This document shows, piece after piece, positions 43,849 to 52,900 of a stretch of 64,000 nucleotides of DNA. The stretch's first letter is position 1; each line of letters begins with the position of its first letter. The notes below the pieces were generated by a model that searched no databases, was not told where the DNA came from, and was given only the letters and a program-made list of their open reading frames with translations. Source of the stretch: an uncultured Winogradskyella sp. Lineage in GTDB: Bacteria; Bacteroidota; Bacteroidia; Flavobacteriales; Flavobacteriaceae. The position numbers were made by a program, and so were the translations under genes. Location: assembly GCF_947498345.1 (NCBI RefSeq), contig NZ_CANMJY010000006.1, positions 62,001-126,000 on the forward strand, given 5' to 3'.

Positions 43849-44463
43849 ATGCACATTGCTGTTGCAGGAAACATAGGAGCAGGCAAAACGACGCTCACAA
43901 AACTACTCGCCAAACATTACAAATGGGAAGCACAATTAGAAGATGTTGTTGACAATCCGTATTTGGATGATTTTTATAATCAGATGGAGCGTTGGAGCTT
44001 TAACTTGCAAGTCTATTTCTTAAACAGTAGATTTCGTCAGGTTAACCAAATTCACAATAGCGGAAAAGACATTATCCAAGACCGAACTATCTATGAAGAT
44101 GCACACATATTCGCTCCCAATCTTCATGCAATGGGTTTAATGACCAATCGCGATTTCGAAAATTATTCTTCTTTGTTTGAGCTTATGGAATCTTTTGTAA
44201 AAGGTCCAGATTTACTCATTTACCTCCGTAGTAGTATACCAAATTTAGTAGCTCAGATTCATAAACGTGGAAGGGATTATGAAAATACTATTAGTATCGA
44301 TTACTTGAGTAGACTAAATGAACGTTACGAAGCCTGGATTACAAAATACGATAAAGGTAATTTATTAATTATTGATGTTGACAACTTAGACTTTGTTGCT
44401 AACCCAGAAGATTTAGGGGGTATTATCAATAAGATTGATGCACAGATTAATGGGTTATTTTAA
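43849..44463 (+). CDS. Deoxynucleoside kinase (dNK/dGK family)
   Basis: 204 residues, cytoplasmic. P-loop AVAGNIGAGKTTLTK at the N-terminus, substrate-side motif MERWSFNLQVYFLNSRF, the family DR motif QDRTIYEDAHIFA and the lid region IHKRGRDYE. It phosphorylates deoxynucleosides for salvage; which base it prefers cannot be told from these motifs. Three bases after the exported protein gene. Confidence 0.95.
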   Translation: MHIAVAGNIGAGKTTLTKLLAKHYKWEAQLEDVVDNPYLDDFYNQMERWSFNLQVYFLNSRFRQVNQIHNSGKDIIQDRTIYEDAHIFAPNLHAMGLMTNRDFENYSSLFELMESFVKGPDLLIYLRSSIPNLVAQIHKRGRDYENTISIDYLSRLNERYEAWITKYDKGNLLIIDVDNLDFVANPEDLGGIINKIDAQINGLF

Positions 44464-44504
44464 TTTATAAAGCCTCCTCACTAATTATAACAATTCTGCT
44501 ATTT

Positions 44505-45509
44505 TCAAACAATAAAGCCAAGGTTTTTAGCATGCTCAATAGCTTGTGCACTACTTTCGACCATTAAAATCTCTGTGGTTTTAAAATCTTTCATTAGACC
44601 TCTTACACGCGACATTTTCTTCTTGTGCTTTACACTACGTAAATAAATAGCTAAAATCCTACTGGGAAATTCTTTAGCTATCTCCATATAGATATCAGGA
44701 TCGTGTTCACCACTATCGCCTATCAAAATAAATGGTAAATTGGGATATGTTTTAAGTAAATTTAAAATCTCTTTTTGCTTCTGAGGTTTTTCATCCTGCG
44801 ATTTTCTTTTAAGCAGATTACTCATACTTCTTAATAAAATTGGACCTTTAGGAAAATTGTTTTGTCGCAAAAACAACTCTAGGTAACGATATAAATTCCA
44901 AGGACTATGGCTCACATAGAATATAGGATTCGCATTTTTACCAGAAACTCCTTTGTGTAATTTATGATAAAATTCAGCAGCACCTTCAAGCGGAATTCTA
45001 TTTTTTGCATGTTTAAACACCGAGTTATATATAACCTTCCACTTTAAGGTAGAAACCACTCCAGTATGCAAAATAGTATCATCTATATCACTCGCTACAC
45101 CAAATTGGGCCTTTGTAGATGGGATTAATATTTCTCCAGGAAATTTATTATGGTTTTGAATGGTTCGTTTTATATTAACATCATTATACGATAATGTAAA
45201 GAGTAACCAGCCTTCTTCATTAGTTATATCTTTTAAAACTTGGAGGTGAGCTTCGACTTTATAATAACCATCATTGTCTGTAGTTCCTTTTAGTATTGTT
45301 CCATTTGGCAATGTAATAGTAATACCCACTTTCTTAATCTCATCAGTCTCAAAACGTTTCCAGGTATTGACAATGAGGTGCCAAATGTGTTGGTCTTCTA
45401 AATCAATAGATTCATCTTCAAGCGCTCTTCCACGTGCATAAAAATGCGAATCCGTACCATAGCCTTGAAATGCAATTATTTGTAGTGGATCTTTTCTAAA
45501 CCAACCCAT
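44505..45509 (-). CDS. APP1-type (DUF2183) phosphatase-domain protein
   Basis: 334 residues. The C-terminal half is the APP1 phosphatidate-phosphatase catalytic domain of the HAD superfamily: DxDxT motif as DIDDTILHTG (Asp141/Asp143), YVSHSPWNLYRYLELFL, and GDSGEHDPDIY. The N-terminal half has a small beta-sandwich region (GITITLPNGTILKGTTDNDGYY). In yeast App1 dephosphorylates phosphatidic acid; the bacterial substrate is not established. No signal peptide. Separated from the membrane pyrophosphatase by a terminator. Confidence 0.9.
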   Translation of the reverse strand: MGWFRKDPLQIIAFQGYGTDSHFYARGRALEDESIDLEDQHIWHLIVNTWKRFETDEIKKVGITITLPNGTILKGTTDNDGYYKVEAHLQVLKDITNEEGWLLFTLSYNDVNIKRTIQNHNKFPGEILIPSTKAQFGVASDIDDTILHTGVVSTLKWKVIYNSVFKHAKNRIPLEGAAEFYHKLHKGVSGKNANPIFYVSHSPWNLYRYLELFLRQNNFPKGPILLRSMSNLLKRKSQDEKPQKQKEILNLLKTYPNLPFILIGDSGEHDPDIYMEIAKEFPSRILAIYLRSVKHKKKMSRVRGLMKDFKTTEILMVESSAQAIEHAKNLGFIV

Positions 45510-45538
45510 AAAATTTTTTGAAAAAACTAAAGTTAATA

Positions 45539-45570
45539 AAAAACCACGCTGAATAGCGTGGTTTTGTTTT
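45539..45570 (-). terminator. Terminator of the membrane pyrophosphatase gene
   Basis: AAACCACGCT / AGCGTGGTTT perfect stem with loop ATTC read on the minus strand, followed there by a T run. It starts 25 bases after the hppA stop. Confidence 0.83.
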
Positions 45571-45588
45571 ATAAATTTATATAAAAAA

Positions 45589-47991
45589 TTATTTTTTTCT
45601 TACATCAATTTTTTCAATTACACTTTTCACCTCTCCAGCTTCAGTCTTTAGTGATGCTTCAAAAGCTTTTATTTCTTTTTCAACCTCAGCTTGTGTACCT
45701 TCGAAAGTAATCGTTTCAATTACCTTTTCACCATCTTTAATTGTTGAGTAATTAATGTTAGCTATAGCTAAATCTTTAGATTTGATAGTTGTTTCTATTG
45801 AAATCTCATTTTCTTCAACATTAGCTAAACCACTATCATCACTATGACCACCTAAAATTGGAGCAATAACTAAACCAACTAAACACGTTAATTTGATTAA
45901 GATATTCATAGAAGGACCAGAGGTGTCTTTAAAAGGATCACCAACAGTGTCACCAGTTACAGCTGCTTTATGAGCCTCAGAACCTTTCTTTTCAATCTTT
46001 CCATTTACCATAGCTCCAGCTTCAAAAGACTTTTTAGCGTTATCCCAAGCTCCACCTGCATTGTTTTGGAAAATTGCCCACATAACACCACTCACACAAA
46101 CACCTGCCATATAACCACCTAATGGTTCTGCTCCAAATACCAATCCAATAATAATTGGAGTAACAATAGTAATTAAGCCTGGTAATAACATTTCTTTTAA
46201 AGATGCTTTTGTTGAAATTTCAACACACTTATCATATTCTGGTTTACCAGTACCTTCCATAATACCTGGAATTTCTTTAAACTGACGACGTACTTCTTTT
46301 ACCATTTCCATCGCAGCTTTACCTACAGATTTCATTGCTAATGCAGAAAATACAACTGGAATCATCCCTCCAACAAATAACATAGCTAATACATCTGCTT
46401 TAAAGATATTAATCCCGTCAATTCCTGTAAACGTTACAAAGGCAGCAAATAATGCTAATGCTGTTAATGCAGCAGAAGCAATAGCAAATCCTTTACCAAC
46501 AGCTGCTGTTGTATTACCAACTGAGTCTAGTATATCTGTACGTTCTCGCACTTCTTCTGGTAACTCAGCCATCTCAGCTATGCCTCCTGCATTATCCGCA
46601 ATAGGACCAAAAGCATCAATCGCTAATTGCATTGCAGTTGTTGCCATCATAGCAGATGCTGCTAATGCAACGCCATAGAATCCTGCCAATTCATAAGAAC
46701 CATAAATTGCCGCTGCAAATAACAATACGGATGCTGCAGTACTCTTCATACCTACAGCTAGACCTGCAATAATATTTGTTGCGGCTCCGGTACCAGAATT
46801 CTCAACAATATCATTTACTGGTGCTTTACCTAAGCTAGTATAGTATGCGGTTACCCAAGAAATCAATCCTCCTACAGCTAAACCGATTACAGCACTCCAG
46901 AATACATTTATTGAAGGAATAAGCTTTGCACCTTCACCAAAGAAATTCATTGACATTTCTGCTGGTAACATCCAATTAATTAAGAACCAGCTTGCAATTA
47001 AAGTAATAATTATAGCAACCCAGTTACCTGTATCTAAAGCTTTCTGAACTTGTGATTCTTTAGCGTCATTATTTTTAATACTCACCAAGAATGTCCCTAA
47101 GATAGATGCGATAATTCCAACACCAGCAATTACTAGTGGTAAAAGAATTGGTCCCATGCCATCAAAAGTTTCAGTCACAGTACCTGCGGCTCTCATATCA
47201 CGTAATACATAATTTCCTAATACCATAGACGCTAATACAGTGGCTACATAAGACCCAAAAAGATCGGCTCCCATACCTGCGACATCACCTACATTGTCAC
47301 CTACATTATCTGCAATAGTCGCTGGGTTACGAGGGTCATCCTCAGGAATACCTGCTTCAACTTTACCTACTAAATCTGCACCAACATCGGCAGCTTTGGT
47401 ATAAATACCTCCACCTACACGTGCAAATAATGCAATAGATTCAGCACCTAATGAGAAACCAGCTAAAGCTTCTAAGACTACAGTCATATTATCATAAAAA
47501 GAACCTTCACCAGTCATATACATATTAAGAAAAAGTATAAAGAAGATACTTAAACCTAATACTGCTAAACTCGCTACACCCATTCCCATTACAGTACCAC
47601 CACCAAAAGAAACTTTTAATGCTTTAGGCAAGCTAGTTCTTGCAGCTTGTGTTGTACGTGCATTGGCATCAGTCGCGATACGCATCCCAATATTGCCTGC
47701 AAGTGCACTGAAAATAGCACCCACAATAAATGCTAGAATAATAATATATTCAGTTGATGGTACCAAATAAGCTACCACGCCTAGTAATGCACTGGCAATG
47801 ACAACGAATACAAGAAGTAAGCGGTACTCTGCACTTAAAAATGCTAAAGCCCCTTCTTTTATACTTGCAGAAAGTTCTTGCATACGCTCATTACCTGGAT
47901 CTTGTTTCTTAACCCAAGCATACTTTACTCCCATAAAGATTAGACCAATGATTGCCAAAATTGCTGGCACATATAGAATGTATTGTTCCAT
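45589..47991 (-). CDS. hppA: Membrane-bound ion-pumping pyrophosphatase (HppA)
   Basis: 800 residues, about 16 transmembrane helices. It couples PPi hydrolysis to H+ or Na+ pumping across the inner membrane. Catalytic motifs are [21 protein letters not shown] and [16 protein letters not shown], and the C-terminal [16 protein letters not shown]. The K+-dependence segment reads [10 protein letters not shown]; Ala rather than Lys after GNTT marks the K+-dependent class. The pumped ion is not settled here. An unusual 85-residue hydrophilic tail (from about 716) follows the last helix. Confidence 0.96.
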   Translation of the reverse strand: MEQYILYVPAILAIIGLIFMGVKYAWVKKQDPGNERMQELSASIKEGALAFLSAEYRLLLVFVVIASALLGVVAYLVPSTEYIIILAFIVGAIFSALAGNIGMRIATDANARTTQAARTSLPKALKVSFGGGTVMGMGVASLAVLGLSIFFILFLNMYMTGEGSFYDNMTVVLEALAGFSLGAESIALFARVGGGIYTKAADVGADLVGKVEAGIPEDDPRNPATIADNVGDNVGDVAGMGADLFGSYVATVLASMVLGNYVLRDMRAAGTVTETFDGMGPILLPLVIAGVGIIASILGTFLVSIKNNDAKESQVQKALDTGNWVAIIITLIASWFLINWMLPAEMSMNFFGEGAKLIPSINVFWSAVIGLAVGGLISWVTAYYTSLGKAPVNDIVENSGTGAATNIIAGLAVGMKSTAASVLLFAAAIYGSYELAGFYGVALAASAMMATTAMQLAIDAFGPIADNAGGIAEMAELPEEVRERTDILDSVGNTTAAVGKGFAIASAALTALALFAAFVTFTGIDGINIFKADVLAMLFVGGMIPVVFSALAMKSVGKAAMEMVKEVRRQFKEIPGIMEGTGKPEYDKCVEISTKASLKEMLLPGLITIVTPIIIGLVFGAEPLGGYMAGVCVSGVMWAIFQNNAGGAWDNAKKSFEAGAMVNGKIEKKGSEAHKAAVTGDTVGDPFKDTSGPSMNILIKLTCLVGLVIAPILGGHSDDSGLANVEENEISIETTIKSKDLAIANINYSTIKDGEKVIETITFEGTQAEVEKEIKAFEASLKTEAGEVKSVIEKIDVRKK

Positions 47992-48018
47992 TTTAAATTT
48001 GATTTGTTTTTAGCTGGG

Positions 48019-48026
48019 CAAAAGTA
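48019..48026 (-). promoter_or_regulatory. -7 promoter element of hppA
   Basis: TACTTTTG on the minus strand, perfect TAnnTTTG, 27 bases before the ATG. It lies between hppA and the terminator of the upstream ppa gene, so hppA has its own transcript. Confidence 0.5.
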
Positions 48027-48046
48027 GTAAAATGAATGCGAATAGA

Positions 48047-48079
48047 AAAACCCTTTGACGAGTATTGCCAAAGGGTTTT
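48047..48079 (-). terminator. Terminator of the soluble pyrophosphatase gene
   Basis: On the minus strand AAAACCCTTTG / CAAAGGGTTTT pair perfectly over 11 bp with an 11-base loop, followed by TTTTTC. Starts 25 bases after the ppa stop. Confidence 0.8.
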
Positions 48080-48103
48080 GTAATTGTGATGTTATTGAAC
48101 TAA

Positions 48104-48631
48104 TTAGATCGCAAAATCACCGTTTTTTTTATGGTCACTATTTTCGTATCTATCAACACATTTATTCAAAATATCATATGCTTCCTCAGCGTTTCCCCAA
48201 CCAGCAACATCAACTTTCTTTTTCTCTAAGTCTTTATATACCTGAAAAAAATGTGTGATCTCTTTTTTTCTATGCGGATTTAAATCTGTAATATCTTTAT
48301 AACTGTTCCATATAGGATCTGTAACTGGCACACATATCAACTTTTCATCAGGTCCTTTTTCATCTGCCATATGAAACACGCCAATGGGTTTTACCTCCAT
48401 GACACACATAGGAAATGTAGGTTCGGTTCCCATTACTAAAACATCCAAAGGGTCACCATCTAAAGCTAAAGTTTCTGGTATAAAACCATAATCACCTGGG
48501 TACATCATTGATGAAAACAACATACGGTCAAAGCGAATTTTATTCAATTCAAAATCGTATTCGTATTTATTACGGCTTCCTTTTGGAATCTCTATTAATA
48601 CATCAAAAGTTAATTTTCCTGTGCTTGTCAT
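48104..48631 (-). CDS. ppa: Soluble inorganic pyrophosphatase (family I)
   Basis: 175 residues, normal length. It hydrolyses PPi in the cytoplasm with Mg2+. Conserved positions: EIPKGSRNKYEYD, YPGDYGFIPETLALDGDPLDVLV (metal-binding Asp residues) and VPVTDP. Its neighbour downstream is the membrane pyrophosphatase gene, with a terminator and separate promoter between them, so the two PPi-consuming enzymes can be set independently. Confidence 0.97.
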   Translation of the reverse strand: MTSTGKLTFDVLIEIPKGSRNKYEYDFELNKIRFDRMLFSSMMYPGDYGFIPETLALDGDPLDVLVMGTEPTFPMCVMEVKPIGVFHMADEKGPDEKLICVPVTDPIWNSYKDITDLNPHRKKEITHFFQVYKDLEKKKVDVAGWGNAEEAYDILNKCVDRYENSDHKKNGDFAI

Positions 48632-48693
48632 TGAAACATATTTTAATTCCTATAAAAATAGAGAGTTATTACACTATATTTTAAAAAGGGTTG

Positions 48694-48724
48694 CAAAGAT
48701 AAGTAAGTGTTTAAGTTTCACCAA
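48694..48724 (-). promoter_or_regulatory. Promoter of ppa
   Basis: On the minus strand TTG (48724-48722), 20 bases, then a perfect TATCTTTG (48701-48694). 62 bases upstream of the ppa ATG. Confidence 0.65.
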
Positions 48725-48809
48725 CTAAATAACAAATTGAGTTTTTATTAACTATATCCTTAACTCTAAATTATTACCTTGTAATCCTATTTTCATTAAT
48801 CCTAAAACT

Positions 48810-51026
48810 ATGAAACGGTTTTTCATTTTATCACTCACTATTTTTATTTCTTCAACAATTTATGCTCAAAACCAACCTTACCAAGGAAAGTTTGAACCTA
48901 TCGACAACATGATTCCACAACCCAATGTCTATCGTTCAGCAAGTGGTGCTCCAGGAAAAGCATATTGGCAACAACGTGCTGATTATAAAATTAAGGCTCA
49001 ACTTGATGAAAAGAACAATATATTAAGTGGTGATGAAACCATAACCTACTACAATAATTCACCTGATGATTTATCGTATTTATGGATTCAATTAGAGCAA
49101 AACGTCAATAAGAAAGAGAATGAAGATTTTGGTTATGCTTTTGGTAATGTTCGTGATTCAATGAATACGAGACACATGCAATTTTTAACACGTGCAATTG
49201 ATTTTCCCGCTGGTTATACCATAAAATATATTAAGGACACTAATGGCAAACCCATAAAATCATTGGTAAACAATACTATGATGAAGGTTATACTTAGCAA
49301 ACCTTTAAAGTCTGGAGAATCTTTGACATTTTCAATTGGTTGGTCGTATCATATCACAGATCGCAGCATGTATTTATTGTCACGTGAAGGTTATGAGTAC
49401 TTCCCAGAGGATGACAATACCGTTTATCTCATTGCCCATTGGTTTCCGAGAATGGCTGTTTATAATGATACCGAAGGCTGGCAAAATAAACAATTTCAAA
49501 AATTAGGTGAATTCGCCTTAGAATTTGGGGATTATGATGTTGAAATTACTGTACCAGCTGACCATCTTGTTGCTGCAACGGGAGATTTAAAAAATGAAAA
49601 TGAGGTTCTTACAAAGGTACAACGCCAACGTATGATCGAAGCCAGAAATTCAGTAGACAAACCCATAATGATTGTCACACCAGATGAAGCAAAAGCCAAT
49701 GAAAAAAATAAAACCACTAAAACCAAAACCTGGAAATTTAGAGCCGAAAATGTCCGTGATTTTGCCTTAGCTTCATCTCGAAAGTTTATCTGGGATGCAC
49801 AAGCTGTTCCGTTAGAAACACATACCGTAATGGCAATGTCTTTTTACCCTAAAGAAGGCTTACCCGTGTGGAGCGAATCCTCAACTTTAGCGGTTAAGAA
49901 TGCCTTAGAGGTCTATTCTGAAGACGTTTTCGAATACCCCTATCCTGTTTGTATTTCTGTAAACACCTCTAATATTGGTATGGAGTTCCCAATGATTAGT
50001 TTTAATGGAGGGAGACCCGTAAACGGGAAAATTAGCAAAAATACTAAAGCTGGTATGATTAGCACTATTGTTCACGAAGTGGGTCACAACTGGTTTCCTA
50101 TGATTGTAAGCTCTGACGAGCGCCAGTGGATGTGGATGGACGAAGGTCTCAATACGTTTATTCATCAACGTACTATGGAAAAACGCTATCCAGATTACCC
50201 ACACACAGAGCCTAAAAGTATCGTTGCATTTATGAGTGGAGATCAAAGTATAATGCGTCCAATAATGACCTCATCAGATAATGATTTATTATCACAATTT
50301 GGCGCCAACTATTACCAAAAACCTACTGTGGGTCTACAAATATTACGAAATTCTGTAATCGGAAAAGACCTTTTTGATCAGGCTTTTAAAGAGTATGCCA
50401 ATCGTTGGAAATACAAGCATCCAAATCCTGCAGACTTATTTAGAACGCTCGAAGATGCTACTGCAGTAGATTTAGATTGGTTTTACAGAGGTTGGTTTTT
50501 CACTACGGATAACGTAGATATGGAACTCACCAATGTAAAATGGTTTACTGTTGCTAATGAAGAAAATATAGAAAATAGAAATAAGGTCGCAAAAGCTAAT
50601 ATTAAAGCCGAAAATGCTGGAGAAAATACAACAGACTTTGCAGGTGGTCCAGAAATGATAACTATGGTATCTACGCCCGATCAGGCTTATGGGCAGTTTT
50701 TATCGCGATTAGATGAGCCTGAAGTTAGAAAACAACTTTACGGCAAAAATATTTATGAAATTACTGTGAAAAATGTTGGTGGCCTAATAATGCCAGTAAC
50801 TATAGAATGGCAATACACAGACGGTACTAGTGAAATTGACACATTACCCGCAGAGACATGGAGGCTAAATGAATATGAAGTCACTAAAACCTTTATAAAG
50901 TCTAAACAGGTAGAAAAAGTGGTTTTAGATCCAAATTTTGAATTTGCTGATACAGACATGAAAAACAATAGCTTCCCAAAAGTTGAAGAAGTTTCTGATT
51001 TTGATAAGTTTAAGAATAAGAATTAA
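48810..51026 (+). CDS. M1-family zinc metallopeptidase, exported
   Basis: 738 residues with a signal peptide MKRFFILSLTIFISSTIYAQ. The gluzincin site is HEVGHNWFPMI with the second zinc Glu 19 residues on in WMDEGLNTFIHQR. The exopeptidase GAMEN motif is modified to GMEFPM. An N-terminal beta domain (about 40-250) precedes the catalytic domain. It should be an aminopeptidase-like enzyme in the periplasm or outer membrane. Substrate range unknown. It leads a plus-strand set of exported proteins. Confidence 0.93.
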   Translation: MKRFFILSLTIFISSTIYAQNQPYQGKFEPIDNMIPQPNVYRSASGAPGKAYWQQRADYKIKAQLDEKNNILSGDETITYYNNSPDDLSYLWIQLEQNVNKKENEDFGYAFGNVRDSMNTRHMQFLTRAIDFPAGYTIKYIKDTNGKPIKSLVNNTMMKVILSKPLKSGESLTFSIGWSYHITDRSMYLLSREGYEYFPEDDNTVYLIAHWFPRMAVYNDTEGWQNKQFQKLGEFALEFGDYDVEITVPADHLVAATGDLKNENEVLTKVQRQRMIEARNSVDKPIMIVTPDEAKANEKNKTTKTKTWKFRAENVRDFALASSRKFIWDAQAVPLETHTVMAMSFYPKEGLPVWSESSTLAVKNALEVYSEDVFEYPYPVCISVNTSNIGMEFPMISFNGGRPVNGKISKNTKAGMISTIVHEVGHNWFPMIVSSDERQWMWMDEGLNTFIHQRTMEKRYPDYPHTEPKSIVAFMSGDQSIMRPIMTSSDNDLLSQFGANYYQKPTVGLQILRNSVIGKDLFDQAFKEYANRWKYKHPNPADLFRTLEDATAVDLDWFYRGWFFTTDNVDMELTNVKWFTVANEENIENRNKVAKANIKAENAGENTTDFAGGPEMITMVSTPDQAYGQFLSRLDEPEVRKQLYGKNIYEITVKNVGGLIMPVTIEWQYTDGTSEIDTLPAETWRLNEYEVTKTFIKSKQVEKVVLDPNFEFADTDMKNNSFPKVEEVSDFDKFKNKN

Positions 51027-51094
51027 TATATAGAATAAGTAAAACATCTTTTTACATAGATATACTGAGTTAATAACTATTTAAAATAGCAAGA

Positions 51095-52228
51095 ATGAAA
51101 AAACTTATAGTCTTAATGCTTATAAGCGCATTATTTACACAATGTGCTACAGACAGAACCATTTCAAAACTTAACGAACTTGAAGCAAAAACACTAAAAG
51201 TATTTGAAAACTTTGAAAGTGAAAATCAAGTACAAATCAGTGATAGTGATGAACCTGGACAGAAGCTATGGTTATGTCTTACTGTCATTTCAAAAGAAAA
51301 CAAAAAACCATTAGTTAATGAGCAAATACATCTTTATCATACGTCTTCTGCGGGTGAATATGAGCCTTCAGATCCAAATGACGAAACTACTGCTCGATTA
51401 AACGGATCTGCGATTACTGATGAAAAAGGACGAATATATGTTAAGACTATTTTACCAGGTGATTATGGAAGTTCTGCAGATAACAGACATATACACACCA
51501 CAGTTAAAAATGCAAGACCGCAGGCCTATGATATTCACTTTAAACAATATACAGGTGTAATGGGCAACAATTTTATCTCTGGAAGCGATCAACATTTCCT
51601 TGCAGATTTAAAACAGACCAAAGACAGTACCTTTGTAGCTTTTTTAACAATTGAAGTGAAAAATGTTTCCAACCAAAATATAGCAGCAGAACAAAAAATA
51701 CCAAATTGTCAATGGTGCGGTGCAAATGAGGTCCCAAAAAATGTATCCTGGGAAACAACCATTGCTAGTGAAGATGTTGAAGGAGAACGACTCATCTTAG
51801 AAGGAACTATTTATGAAAGTGATGGTAAAACTCCTGCAAAAAACGTCATTATTTATGCTTACCACACAAATAGTAATGGTGTTTATAAAAAGAAGGGCAA
51901 TGAAACCGGAAATGGTATTCGTCACGGATATTTGCGAGGTTGGGCAAAAACAAATAGCGAAGGCAAATACAAATTTTATACTATAAAACCTGCTCCTTAC
52001 CCAAACCATACTGAGCCTGCGCATGTACACATGACATTAAAAGGAGATTACTTTAATGAGTATTGGGTTAACGCTACTTGGTTTAAAGGAGATAAAATTA
52101 TAACCAAAGAAATGATCGATAATTTAAAACGTACAGGCGGTTTTTCTAATATTGTTGAATTAAAACAAAATGCTGATGGTATATGGGTTGGGGAAAGAAA
52201 TATTATTATCAATCCACCAAAAGAATAA
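51095..52228 (+). CDS. Lipoprotein with two intradiol-dioxygenase-like domains
   Basis: 377 residues. Lipobox LFTQC (Cys17), so envelope-anchored. Two intradiol ring-cleavage dioxygenase-like beta sandwiches follow. Domain 1 (about 58-190) has candidate Fe ligands Tyr89 (AGEYE), Tyr124 (PGDYG), His132 and His134 (NRHIH). Domain 2 (about 230-345) has Tyr264 (NGVYK), Tyr302 (APYPN), His310 and His312 (PAHVHMTL). A CQWC motif sits between them. Known enzymes of this fold cleave catechols with Fe(III); a catechol substrate here is inferred. Location outside the cytoplasm is unusual for the classical enzymes. Confidence 0.85.
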   Translation: MKKLIVLMLISALFTQCATDRTISKLNELEAKTLKVFENFESENQVQISDSDEPGQKLWLCLTVISKENKKPLVNEQIHLYHTSSAGEYEPSDPNDETTARLNGSAITDEKGRIYVKTILPGDYGSSADNRHIHTTVKNARPQAYDIHFKQYTGVMGNNFISGSDQHFLADLKQTKDSTFVAFLTIEVKNVSNQNIAAEQKIPNCQWCGANEVPKNVSWETTIASEDVEGERLILEGTIYESDGKTPAKNVIIYAYHTNSNGVYKKKGNETGNGIRHGYLRGWAKTNSEGKYKFYTIKPAPYPNHTEPAHVHMTLKGDYFNEYWVNATWFKGDKIITKEMIDNLKRTGGFSNIVELKQNADGIWVGERNIIINPPKE

Positions 52229-52354
52229 TTTACAATACCCCTTCAACTTATCAAAAAAATGTATTCACACATACTTTCCTAAGTAAAAACACTACTTTAC
52301 TCACTCATCTATTAGTGTAACTAAAACCTATTTTATACCTTTAGCCTTAACCAT

Positions 52355-52362
52355 TAGTTTTG
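52355..52362 (+). promoter_or_regulatory. -7 promoter element upstream of the carboxypeptidase-regulatory-like gene
   Basis: TAGTTTTG, a perfect TAnnTTTG, 22 bases before the ATG at 52385. No TTG at the usual spacing. Confidence 0.4.
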
Positions 52363-52384
52363 AGGTAAACAAAACACAACTATT

Positions 52385-52816
52385 ATGAAAACACATGTCT
52401 TTACTCAAAAACGATCATTTAAAACCATTGGCTTAATCGGGTTTTTAATGATGTCTTTACTCGCATTTAATCCCACTTATGGGCAATCTGAAAAAACTAC
52501 CACTGAAATTGCTTCTAATGCGCGTACAGTTAAAGGTATAATAAGCGATGAAAAAGGTCCTCTTGGAGATGTTAACATCGTTCAAAAGGGTACTCGAAAT
52601 GGTACTGTTACCAATGAAAAAGGCGAATTTACATTTCCTGTAAAACTAAATACTGGTGATGTTTTATTGGTAACCTATTTAGGCTATGAAACACATAAGA
52701 TTAAAATTAAGGATGATACAAGCTTTATTGAGATTGTGCTAACCGAAGATTTAATTGAAATGATAGGAGCTTTAGACTCTGGAAAGCCATACAAATCTAA
52801 ACGGAAAAAAAATTAA
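52385..52816 (+). CDS. Exported carboxypeptidase-regulatory-like domain protein
   Basis: 143 residues. A signal segment (SFKTIGLIGFLMMSLLAFNPTYGQ) is followed by one domain like the N-terminal region of SusC receptors: VKGIISDEKGPLGDVNIVQKGTRNGTVTNEKGEF, then VTYLGYETHKIKI. The C-terminus is short and basic (SKRKKN). No receptor barrel follows, so this is a stand-alone version of the domain. Its function is unknown; in larger proteins the domain is a structural module. Confidence 0.87.
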   Translation: MKTHVFTQKRSFKTIGLIGFLMMSLLAFNPTYGQSEKTTTEIASNARTVKGIISDEKGPLGDVNIVQKGTRNGTVTNEKGEFTFPVKLNTGDVLLVTYLGYETHKIKIKDDTSFIEIVLTEDLIEMIGALDSGKPYKSKRKKN

Positions 52817-52833
52817 TTAAGCATATTATTTAT

Positions 52834-52878
52834 CTTAGGCATAATCTAAATACAGTGAAAATGTATAGATTATGCTTA
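52834..52878. other. Imperfect inverted repeat before the TTG-started transglutaminase gene
   Basis: TTAGGCATAATCTA-A-ATAC and GTAT-AGATTATGCTTAA form a long stem with one bulge and one mismatch. No T run follows directly. It lies 18 bases after the preceding stop and could be a weak terminator or an RNA element in the leader of the next gene. Confidence 0.45.
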
Positions 52879-52900
52879 AAATAAATATAACTCTTCAGAT

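Noticed and set aside
49905..50246. 113-codon minus-strand frame inside the M1 peptidase gene
   Set aside because: Antisense to the HEVGH active-site region of a clearly coding gene; no start context or family match.
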